From Candidatus Latescibacterota bacterium (GTDB lineage Bacteria > JAAXHH01 > JACQVL01), in assembly GCA_016209865.1 (NCBI GenBank), contig JACQVL010000110.1, positions 1 through 12,921 on the forward strand: a DNA stretch of 12,921 bases. Direction: 5' to 3'. The position numbers and the translations under genes were made by a program. Below the pieces are notes generated by a model. The model made no database searches and was not told the origin of the DNA. It saw only the letters and a program-made list of their open reading frames with translations. Shown here piece after piece: positions 1 to 5,815 of this stretch (positions are counted from its first letter, which is position 1; every line of letters starts with the position of its first letter).

Positions 1-29
1 CGAACCCCGTGTTTGCTCCAGGAGGCTCC

Positions 30-956
30 ATGATTCACCGTTTCGAACCCACCATCTACCACCCGACCCTCGGCTCACATGACCCCGCCCTGCGGATCGT
101 GGACGGGGACACCGTGATCACGACCACCGTGGATGCGGGCGGACGAGACCGGTTCGGCAATCAGGTCACTCAGGGCGGCAACGCGCAGACCGGCCCGTTC
201 TACGTCGAAGGCGCGGAGCCGGGGGATACGGTAGCCGTGTATTTCGACCGGCTGTGGCCGAACCGGACGACCGGATACACCGGGACTCTCGTCGCCCCGA
301 ACGTCCTCCACCCTTACTACGTGCGAGCGACCGCGCGAGCGCTGTCCGAACCGCCAGGTCTGGCTGAGTGGCAACTCGACCTCGACAACGGCACGGCGAC
401 GCTCGTCAAGCCGGAGACGAAGCTCGGCCGGTTCGTCCTCCCGCTCGCCCCGATGTTAGGCTGTTTCGGGGTGGCTCCGCCCGGCGGCCAGGCGATCTCG
501 ACGGCGACGTCGTCGACGCACGGGGGGAACATGGATTACAAGGGGTTCGTGACCGGGACGACCGTGTATTTCCCGGTGTTCGTTCCCGGCGCGTTGCTGC
601 ACGTGGGGGACGGCCATGCGGTGCAGGGCGACGGGGAGATCGTCGGGACGGGGATCGAGACGTCGTTCGACGTACAATTCACCGTCCGGCTCCTGAAGGG
701 CAAGAAGAGCGGTTGGCCGCGCGGGGAGAACGACCGGTACATCTTTACCGTCGGGAATGCCCGTCCGCTCGACGAGGCGCTGCAGCACGCGACGACCGAG
801 ATGGTGGGCTGGCTTCAGGATGACTACGGCCTCGACCCGGTCGGCGCGCAGATTCTGCTCGGCCAGTGTGTCGAGTATGAGGTCGGCAACGTCTTCGACC
901 CTGCCTACACGATGGTGTGTAAGGTGGCGAAAAAACTCTTGAGGAGCATCGCATGA
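30..956 (+). CDS. acetamidase/formamidase family protein
   Basis: A 308-residue cytosolic amidohydrolase of the FmdA/AmdA family, whose members hydrolyse formamide, acetamide or other short amides to ammonia and the acid. Family signatures are clear: N-x-x-TGPFYVEGAEPGD at residues 51-66, GCFGVAP at 144-150, HGGNMD at 164-169 and GDGHAVQGDGE at 193-203. The length fits the family. I chose the ATG at 30 because AGGAGG lies five bases upstream; a GTG at 9 is in frame but would place that ribosome binding site inside the gene. The stop overlaps the start of the next gene (ATGA), so the two are probably translationally coupled. No signal peptide is seen. The family assignment is secure. The real amide substrate is not readable from sequence, and the link to a dioxygenase suggests something other than bulk nitrogen scavenging. 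Confidence 0.92.
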   Translation: MIHRFEPTIYHPTLGSHDPALRIVDGDTVITTTVDAGGRDRFGNQVTQGGNAQTGPFYVEGAEPGDTVAVYFDRLWPNRTTGYTGTLVAPNVLHPYYVRATARALSEPPGLAEWQLDLDNGTATLVKPETKLGRFVLPLAPMLGCFGVAPPGGQAISTATSSTHGGNMDYKGFVTGTTVYFPVFVPGALLHVGDGHAVQGDGEIVGTGIETSFDVQFTVRLLKGKKSGWPRGENDRYIFTVGNARPLDEALQHATTEMVGWLQDDYGLDPVGAQILLGQCVEYEVGNVFDPAYTMVCKVAKKLLRSIA

Positions 957-1756
957 CGGAGCATGAACGGTATCTCTTCGATCTGCGTGGATACCTGGTC
1001 GTCGAGGACGCCCTCAGCCCGGATGACGTCGCGGCGGCGAACGACGCGCTCGACCGCCACTGGGATCGGGTGATCCCCCGTGCGCGCGAGTATTCGCTCT
1101 CCGGCAAGTCCACGGCCCTGCACGGGGAGAAGGGGCGATTGGAGTGCCATTTCAACCTGCTGTCGTTAGAACGCCCGTCGTGCGAGCCGTTCCGGCGAAT
1201 GCTCGCCCATCCGACGATCATTCCCTACCTGAACGAACTGCTCGGCTCCGGGTTCCGGCTCGACCACGGGCCGGGGCTGATCGCGATGGAGCGGGGATGC
1301 GAAGGGCACGTCCTCCACGGCGGGGGCGAGCCGTACGACCCGTCGCAGTTCTACGTCTACAAAAACGGGCGCATGTTTAACGGCCTGACCGTCGTCTCGT
1401 GGCAACTGACGGACGTCCATCCGGGCGACGGCGGGTTCTGCTGCATCCCGGGCAGTCACAAGTCCAATTGCCTCTGTCCGGTCGACATCAAGCTGTATGA
1501 GGCGCACCGGGACTGCGTCCACCAGGTGGCGGCTCCGGCGGGGTCGGCGGTCATCTTCACCGAAGCGCTGACTCACGGGACGCTGCCGTGGACAGGGCAG
1601 GGACAGCGACGGTCGATCCTCTTCAAGTACTCGCCGGGGTTCCTGGCCTGGGGCGGCTGGTCGCCCTCACCGGACGCTTTGCTCAACGACATGACGAAGG
1701 AACAGCGGGCGATGCTGGAGCCGCCCTACCGGCCGAACCGTCCAGTGGTGACCTAA
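953..1756 (+). CDS. phytanoyl-CoA dioxygenase (PhyH) family protein
   Basis: A 267-residue protein of the PhyH group of non-haem Fe(II)/2-oxoglutarate oxygenases, which normally hydroxylate small molecules. Visible marks are the N-terminal FDLRGYLVVEDALSPDD at 9-25, the core GDGGFCCIPGSHKSN at 158-172, a distal His at 208 (THGTLPW) and Arg 219/220, which probably binds the 2-oxoglutarate carboxylate. The usual proximal H-x-D is not evident: the likely site reads H122-G-G-G-E126, so the iron carboxylate ligand is either missing, as in HxG/HxA halogenases, or supplied by E126. The start overlaps the amidase stop by four bases. A hairpin follows the TAA at 1754-1756. Family is confident; whether it hydroxylates, halogenates or does neither is open. 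Confidence 0.88.
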   Translation: MTEHERYLFDLRGYLVVEDALSPDDVAAANDALDRHWDRVIPRAREYSLSGKSTALHGEKGRLECHFNLLSLERPSCEPFRRMLAHPTIIPYLNELLGSGFRLDHGPGLIAMERGCEGHVLHGGGEPYDPSQFYVYKNGRMFNGLTVVSWQLTDVHPGDGGFCCIPGSHKSNCLCPVDIKLYEAHRDCVHQVAAPAGSAVIFTEALTHGTLPWTGQGQRRSILFKYSPGFLAWGGWSPSPDALLNDMTKEQRAMLEPPYRPNRPVVT

Positions 1757-1763
1757 CCCCCGG

Positions 1764-1786
1764 CCCCTTCCCTGCGAGGGAAGGGG
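1764..1786. repeat. perfect GC-rich hairpin, REP-like or terminator-like
   Basis: CCCCTTCCCT at 1764-1773 pairs exactly with AGGGAAGGGG at 1777-1786 across a GCG loop. It lies eight bases after the PhyH stop. No T-run follows on either strand, so a simple intrinsic terminator is unlikely. The compact C-rich/G-rich form resembles dispersed intergenic REP-like palindromes, and it may also act as an attenuator or a 3'-end stabiliser before the methyltransferase gene. Confidence 0.6.
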
Positions 1787-1825
1787 GAGATAACTCCCGT
1801 CTTCGTGTGGGAAAGGGAAACGGGC

Positions 1826-2923
1826 ATGGTCCGATGGCGATGGGCGGCGCCCATCCTGATCTACGCGGCGAGCACGCTGGAGATCCTCATCATGATCTCC
1901 CCGTTCGCGGCGTATTTTTACGGCGTGTACACCCCGGTGTTTCATGCGCTCACCCAGACGACGGCGACCGCCTGGCTGCCCCAGTTTTTCTTGCCTCATC
2001 TGGCGCGGACGAAGAGTCTCCTCTTCCAGATGCTCTGGTACTTGGGCCCCATCCTGGCAGTCGTGGGATTGGTCGGCTTCTTTGTCTGTGCCGGACAGTT
2101 GTACTACGGGAAATTCGTTCGGAAGACCCTGGTGAATCAATGGGTGTACCGGCGCGTCCGCCATCCACAGTACCTCAGCCTGGGGATGGCGGGACTGGGC
2201 TTCCTCTTGATGTGGCCTCGGTTCATCATCCTTCTGACCTATGTGATGATGGTCGGTCTCTACTATGTCCTCGCCCGGCACGAGGAGGAGACGCTGCGGG
2301 CGCGATTCGGCGCGGAGTACGAACAGTACCTGGGACGGACGGCGATGTTCAACCTGTTCCGACGCCCTGACAGCATGAAGTCCTGGCAGCCGCCGTCTCG
2401 TAGACGGGCGCTGGCGGCCTGGCTCGCGCTGGTCGTCATCAGCGTCGGCCTGGCGTTCCTCCTGCGGATGGAGGCGACCACCCAGCTCTACGCCGTCCGC
2501 TGGGAATCCCCGAATGTCACGGCGGTGGCGTTCGCCCCCCGAACGGACGAGTGGATGACGAACGCCATGCAGACCGTCCTGACCGCCGAGCCCCTGCGGG
2601 CGGCGCTTCAGCAGACTCCGGACGGCACGTTCTTGATGCAGATCGCCTCCGGCGGGTCTGAACTCCGCCATCTGCTGATCGATCTGGGGATGAAGGCGGC
2701 CGCCATCCACGCACTACCGGGGTTGGGCCAGGGAGACGCTTTCGTCATCTCCCGTGTCACCCCCCTGGAAGCCGGGAAATCGGGCAGGATCGATCCGTTC
2801 GGACTGGATGCGCAGCGGGAACCGTTGTTTATCGTCCGCGCACGCGGGCTGATGGGAGGGCTGGACATCCAGCCATTGACGCCGGATCAGTTTTATCCGT
2901 ATTTTGCGCGGGTGGTGTTTTGA
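1826..2923 (+). CDS. ICMT/PEMT-like integral membrane methyltransferase with extra C-terminal domain
   Basis: A 365-residue membrane protein. Hydrophobic segments lie at about residues 7-30, 72-92, 118-150 and 196-213. The methyltransferase signature sits between: VYRRVRHPQYLSL at 107-119 and RHEEETLRARFGAEYEQYL at 151-169, the RHP and E-E-x-x-L-x-x-x-FG-x-x-Y motifs of isoprenylcysteine carboxyl methyltransferase and phospholipid N-methyltransferase relatives, which use S-adenosylmethionine. Residues 214-365 form a further, probably soluble domain that I do not recognise and that is not part of the usual roughly 200-residue core. I chose the ATG at 1826; an in-frame GTG at 1805 would only add seven polar residues. 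It follows the amidase-PhyH pair on the same strand 69 bases away. Methyltransferase family is likely; the acceptor (lipid, protein or small molecule) is unknown. Confidence 0.8.
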   Translation: MVRWRWAAPILIYAASTLEILIMISPFAAYFYGVYTPVFHALTQTTATAWLPQFFLPHLARTKSLLFQMLWYLGPILAVVGLVGFFVCAGQLYYGKFVRKTLVNQWVYRRVRHPQYLSLGMAGLGFLLMWPRFIILLTYVMMVGLYYVLARHEEETLRARFGAEYEQYLGRTAMFNLFRRPDSMKSWQPPSRRRALAAWLALVVISVGLAFLLRMEATTQLYAVRWESPNVTAVAFAPRTDEWMTNAMQTVLTAEPLRAALQQTPDGTFLMQIASGGSELRHLLIDLGMKAAAIHALPGLGQGDAFVISRVTPLEAGKSGRIDPFGLDAQREPLFIVRARGLMGGLDIQPLTPDQFYPYFARVVF

Positions 2924-2927
2924 AGTC

Positions 2928-2950
2928 AGTGACGAGTGACGAGTGACGAG
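2928..2950 (+). repeat. GTGAC heptamer repeat, copy 1
   Basis: Three heptamers of the form AGTGACG in tandem, starting five bases after the methyltransferase stop. This copy has GTGACGA in all three units, whereas the other three copies in the window have GTGACAA as the middle unit. It is not coding. Confidence 0.9.
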
Positions 2951-2981
2951 AGAAAAATCTGCTTTCTTATATGAGAGGATT

Positions 2982-3007
2982 GTCATTCCCGCGAAAGCGG
3001 GAATCCA
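2982..3007 (+). repeat. ATTCCCGC palindrome element, copy 1
   Basis: ATTCCCGC (2985-2992), loop GAAA, GCGGGAAT (2997-3004), flanked by GTC and CCA. This is the widespread ATTCCC-N8-GGGAAT type of repeat, similar in core to Neisseria dRS3. It lies 15 bases from the stop of the isomerase and in the opposite orientation to the copy on the other side of that gene. There is no T-run, so terminator function between the two convergent genes is uncertain. Confidence 0.85.
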
Positions 3008-3022
3008 TTTATCAGTAGATTC

Positions 3023-3826
3023 TCACACAAGCCCCAGCGTTCGGAGGAAGGCCATCGTCGTTGACGCGCCTTCCTCCCATGTCGCGCCACGATAAATCTT
3101 CACGGAGATGAATCGATCATACCCGATCTCCGTCAGCGTGCGCAGGACGGCGGCGAAATCCAGATGGCTGGTGCCGAAGATGCTGCCGTTCGTCTCGCAG
3201 AGATGGACGTGGGCCAGGTCAGCCCCCGCCAGCCGGATCGGGTCGGTGAGGGATCGCTCCTCGATGTTCATGTGCAACGTGTCGACCATCGGGCGTAGCG
3301 CGGGCGACCCGACACGCCGCACCATCCGGAGGACGTGAGCGACGGTGTGGTTGAACCCGACCTGGAGATGGTTGACCGGTTCGAGCACCAGGGTCACACC
3401 ACGGGCTTCTGCGCGGTGCGCGACGGCGCCGAGGCACTCGGCGATCCGGTCGTTGGCGATGGTTGAATCGGGTTCATCCTGGAGAAAGCCCTGCATCTGT
3501 CCGATCACCAGGATCGCGCCGAACCGGGCGGCGGTCTCGACATGGCCGAGCAGCCGTGCCACCGCCCGCTCGCGGATCGCCGGGTCTTTGGCGCACAGAC
3601 AGAGGCCTTCGTTGAAGTACGACCACCCGGTCAGGAACGAGACCATCGTGAGACGCGTCGCGGTTAAGGCGCGTTCGAGTGCATCCAGGTCGAACCCCGG
3701 AGGAGAGGGAAGGGAGAACTCGATCCCTGCATAGCCGAGTTCTTTGAGCCGTCGCAAGGCCCGTTCGAATTCCGCCATCGTGCCGAAACTCCCAGGCGGG
3801 TCGAGAATGTAGCTGAAGGAGGGCAT
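3023..3826 (-). CDS. sugar phosphate isomerase/epimerase, TIM barrel (AP endonuclease 2 fold)
   Basis: A 267-residue cytosolic protein of the xylose-isomerase-like TIM-barrel family, which moves carbonyl groups or inverts stereocentres in sugars and polyols using a divalent metal. Strand motifs include GYAGIEFSLP at 31-40, VLEPVN at 147-152, MVDTLHMNIEE at 180-190 and HVHLCETN at 206-213. Likely metal ligands are E149, D182, H185 and H208. The fourth ligand, normally Glu on the last strand, appears replaced by K243 (ISVKIYRG). The start at 3826 has AAGGAG seven bases upstream. The reading frame stays open further upstream, but only through a repeat element, so the longer form is rejected. It is convergent with the methyltransferase gene and divergent from the glutaredoxin-like gene. 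Fold is secure, substrate unknown. Confidence 0.88.
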   Translation of the reverse strand: MPSFSYILDPPGSFGTMAEFERALRRLKELGYAGIEFSLPSPPGFDLDALERALTATRLTMVSFLTGWSYFNEGLCLCAKDPAIRERAVARLLGHVETAARFGAILVIGQMQGFLQDEPDSTIANDRIAECLGAVAHRAEARGVTLVLEPVNHLQVGFNHTVAHVLRMVRRVGSPALRPMVDTLHMNIEERSLTDPIRLAGADLAHVHLCETNGSIFGTSHLDFAAVLRTLTEIGYDRFISVKIYRGATWEEGASTTMAFLRTLGLV

Positions 3827-3875
3827 GGGGAGGCTCCTTGTGTGGATGAATGAACCTGAACTTTGAACCGCTGTC

Positions 3876-3902
3876 TGGATTCCCGCTTTCGCGGGAATGA
3901 CA
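3876..3902 (-). repeat. ATTCCCGC palindrome element, copy 2 (inverted)
   Basis: ATTCCCGC (3879-3886), TTTC, GCGGGAAT (3891-3898), read as TGG...GAC on the + strand, so it is inverted relative to copies 1 and 3. It lies about 50 bases upstream of the isomerase start, so that gene is bracketed by inverted copies. Confidence 0.85.
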
Positions 3903-3930
3903 AGAAAAACCTGCGGGATGTAGGCATTAT

Positions 3931-3936
3931 TATAAT
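3931..3936 (+). promoter_or_regulatory. possible -10 element for the glutaredoxin-like gene
   Basis: An exact TATAAT lies 50 bases upstream of the start at 3987, in an AT-rich patch of an otherwise GC-rich region. No good TTGACA lies 16-18 bases upstream, so this is a weak single-element call. The downstream AATCCGC tandem repeat would be at the very start of the transcript. Confidence 0.3.
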
Positions 3937-3956
3937 CCGCAATCCGCAATCCGCAA
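3934..3956 (+). repeat. AATCCGC heptamer tandem repeat
   Basis: Three full AATCCGC heptamers followed by a partial AA in the gap between the divergent isomerase and glutaredoxin-like genes. It has the same period of seven as the GTGAC repeats but an unrelated sequence. Confidence 0.85.
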
Positions 3957-3986
3957 TCTAAAACTTTAGAATGAGGAGGAACGCGC

Positions 3987-4619
3987 ATGGGATTCCTTCG
4001 CGGATTGTTTGGCCGTGACAAGAAATCATCGTCTCCAGACCAGGCATCCAGCGCCTCGACTTCTCCTGGACCGGGCGCTGTCCCTGACTCGTCCGACCTG
4101 GAGATCGCCGTCTACGGGACGAAAGACGCGACCCGGTGTGTCAACGTGCGGGAGTTGCTCAGCCGGAATGGTTATCCCTACCGGGACGTTCGGGTGGATG
4201 ATGACCTGAGCACGCGGGCGTGGTTGCAGCGCGCGACCGGGGATGACGCCCTGCCCAAGGTGTTCGTCGGCGCCCGGTGTTACGGGGGGTTCGAGGATAT
4301 CCAGGCGATGATCTCGGACGGGACGTTCGAGCAGGCGCTCCACGGCGATCTGGCGGAGACCGGCGACGAGGACCTGGAACGGCTGAAGGAGGAGATGACG
4401 GTCGAGTCGATCATCGAACTCCTGAAGCGGGGAGAAGTCCTCACGATCAACGAGGGAAGCTCCGAGATCGACGTCTGGGCCGAACCCTTTGCCAGACCGC
4501 CGCGAGTGTTCTACGAAGGCATCCCGCAGCCGATCGAAGAGATCGACGCCGTGGTCGCCCGGATCGTCGAGCGTGTCGAGGCGGGGGAGATCACGGTTGT
4601 GTGGAAGGAGGAGGAGTGA
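3987..4619 (+). CDS. glutaredoxin-like protein lacking the nucleophilic Cys, with an unknown C-terminal domain
   Basis: A 210-residue cytosolic protein. An N-terminal MGFLRGLFGRDK looks like a short amphipathic anchor, followed by a low-complexity Ser/Pro linker to about residue 36. Residues 38-118 fit a glutaredoxin fold: beta strand LEIAVYG, then DATRCVNVRELL at 47-58, cis-Pro in ALPKVFVG at 88-95 and YGGFED at 99-104. Aligned to the usual CPYC site, the first Cys is Ala48 and only Cys51 remains, so standard dithiol or monothiol chemistry with the first Cys is not expected. Residues 128-210 form an acidic domain (VESIIELLKRGEVLTINEGSSEIDVW...) that I do not recognise. AGGAGGA lies six bases before the start. 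It is bracketed by palindrome copies 2 and 3. It may bind glutathione, act as an adaptor, or be redox-inactive. Confidence 0.8.
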   Translation: MGFLRGLFGRDKKSSSPDQASSASTSPGPGAVPDSSDLEIAVYGTKDATRCVNVRELLSRNGYPYRDVRVDDDLSTRAWLQRATGDDALPKVFVGARCYGGFEDIQAMISDGTFEQALHGDLAETGDEDLERLKEEMTVESIIELLKRGEVLTINEGSSEIDVWAEPFARPPRVFYEGIPQPIEEIDAVVARIVERVEAGEITVVWKEEE

Positions 4620-4625
4620 GTTGAG

Positions 4626-4648
4626 AGTGACGAGTGACAAGTGACGAG
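4626..4648 (+). repeat. GTGAC heptamer repeat, copy 2
   Basis: Heptamers AGTGACG, AGTGACA, AGTGACG begin seven bases after the stop of the glutaredoxin-like gene. The 23-bp core is identical to copies 3 and 4 and in the same orientation. Confidence 0.9.
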
Positions 4649-4706
4649 TAAAGAACATGGAATCATGAAGGACACAAAGGGAGTATCAATCTCATGTTGT
4701 GCACGA

Positions 4707-4733
4707 TGTCATTCCCGCGCAGGCGGGAATCCA
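4707..4733 (+). repeat. ATTCCCGC palindrome element, copy 3
   Basis: ATTCCCGC (4711-4718), GCAG, GCGGGAAT (4723-4730), with the same TGTC and CCATTT flanks as copy 1. The loop differs (GCAG instead of GAAA), showing sequence drift between copies while the stem is kept. It lies 45 bases before the dehydrogenase start. Confidence 0.85.
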
Positions 4734-4777
4734 TTTCTTCGTGCCCTTCGTGATTGCTCATTCATGGGAGGATGTGC

Positions 4778-5809
4778 ATGCCAATCAAAGCTGCCGTCAT
4801 CGGCGCGGGCTCGATGGGGAACAACCATCTCGCCCTCCTGGCCACTATCCCGGACGTACAGATCGTCGCCCTGGTCGATCCCGACGAACAGGCGTCGCGC
4901 GCGGCTGCGGAGAAGCACCGGGTGCCCGCCGTCTATCCCGACATCGCCCCGATGCTCGCCGCCGAGCGGCCTGAGTACGTCGTCGTCGCCTCCCCCGTCA
5001 AATACCACGCTCCCCAGGCGATCGCGGCGTTCGACGCGGGCGCGCACGTGCTCGTCGAGAAGCCGCTCTGCATGGACCTGGCGGAAGCGGAAGGGATCGT
5101 CGCGGCCGCGACACGGGCGGGGCGACTGTTCACGATGGGGTTCCAGCGCCGGCAGAGCCGCGCGTTCCGGGCGCTGAAACGGTTCATCGCGGACGGGAAA
5201 CTCGGCGCGATCTACCACAGCCGCGTCTGGGGCGGCCACACGATGAGTTATGCCTGGGGCCGGTACCACCACCGCAAAGACCAGTCGTTCGGCGGAGTGG
5301 CCGCTGCGACGGTCATCCACGACCTCGACGCGCTGCTGTGGGTGATCGGCGTGCCCGAGCCTGTGACGGTGAGCGCGTCCATCTTCCGGAAGCTCGACAA
5401 AGTGCCCGACCCGTACATCAGCTTCATCGGGACGGCGGCGGACGTGACGGTCGAGGACTTCGCCCACGCGCACGTCCGTTTCGCGGACGGGTCGTCGATG
5501 TCGATCGAGGGCAACTGGCTGATGCATCCCCGCAAGCGACATTCCGGGTTTGAGATCAACGGAGTCCTGGGCATCGGGAGCGACGCCCCACCGATGGTCG
5601 AGCTGGATCGGGGACGCGATGTCGACCCGGTCGAACTGGAGCACGAGCCGGAGCCGGCGAATGCCGTTCTGCAGGAGCATGTCGAATTCCTCGCGGCCAT
5701 CCAGGGCCACGGCACTCCGGTCGTGACCTTCCGGGAGGCGTTGGTCGTGCAGCGCATCCTGGTCGGACTGTATGAATCAGCGGAACGAGGCGGGGAAGTG
5801 AGGGTGTAA
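4778..5809 (+). CDS. Gfo/Idh/MocA family NAD(P)-dependent oxidoreductase
   Basis: A 343-residue cytosolic dehydrogenase of the glucose-fructose oxidoreductase/inositol dehydrogenase/MocA family, which oxidises or reduces a hydroxyl group of sugars, inositols or related compounds. The Rossmann loop GAGSMG is at 9-14, the diagnostic EKPL at 94-97 (Lys95 usually catalytic) and VIHDLD at 179-184 carries the usual catalytic His181. The C-terminal sheet includes VRFADGSSMSIEGNW at 233-247. Length is typical. The start at 4778 has GGGAGG a few bases upstream; ATG 4772 is a close alternative, and an ORF start at 4754 would place the site inside the gene. It is the first gene of a four-gene run, six bases from the next. 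Family is certain, substrate unknown. Confidence 0.93.
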   Translation: MPIKAAVIGAGSMGNNHLALLATIPDVQIVALVDPDEQASRAAAEKHRVPAVYPDIAPMLAAERPEYVVVASPVKYHAPQAIAAFDAGAHVLVEKPLCMDLAEAEGIVAAATRAGRLFTMGFQRRQSRAFRALKRFIADGKLGAIYHSRVWGGHTMSYAWGRYHHRKDQSFGGVAAATVIHDLDALLWVIGVPEPVTVSASIFRKLDKVPDPYISFIGTAADVTVEDFAHAHVRFADGSSMSIEGNWLMHPRKRHSGFEINGVLGIGSDAPPMVELDRGRDVDPVELEHEPEPANAVLQEHVEFLAAIQGHGTPVVTFREALVVQRILVGLYESAERGGEVRV

Positions 5810-5815
5810 TCATCG

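Noticed and set aside
1667-2710. 347-codon - strand open frame opposite the methyltransferase
   Set aside because: The + strand frame has membrane segments and methyltransferase motifs; the antisense frame is charge-rich with no motif.
2928-2950. CRISPR array suggested by repeated units
   Set aside because: Units are seven bases in direct tandem with no spacers, and there are no cas genes.
2924-3022. Bidirectional terminator between the convergent methyltransferase and isomerase genes
   Set aside because: The only hairpin is the repeated palindrome, which has no adjacent T-run on either side and occurs elsewhere away from gene ends.
3827-4021. N-terminal extension of the isomerase up to 4021
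   Set aside because: The extra residues are encoded by a palindrome element and a heptamer repeat; the ribosome binding site fits the start at 3826.
4026-4658. 210-codon - strand open frame opposite the glutaredoxin-like gene
   Set aside because: Starts within a heptamer repeat and has no ribosome binding site or domain; the + strand gene has a strong site and a recognisable fold.
4709-5710. 333-codon - strand open frame opposite the Gfo/Idh/MocA gene
   Set aside because: The sense frame carries GAGSMG, EKPL and the catalytic His; the antisense frame is Arg/Asp-rich without structure.
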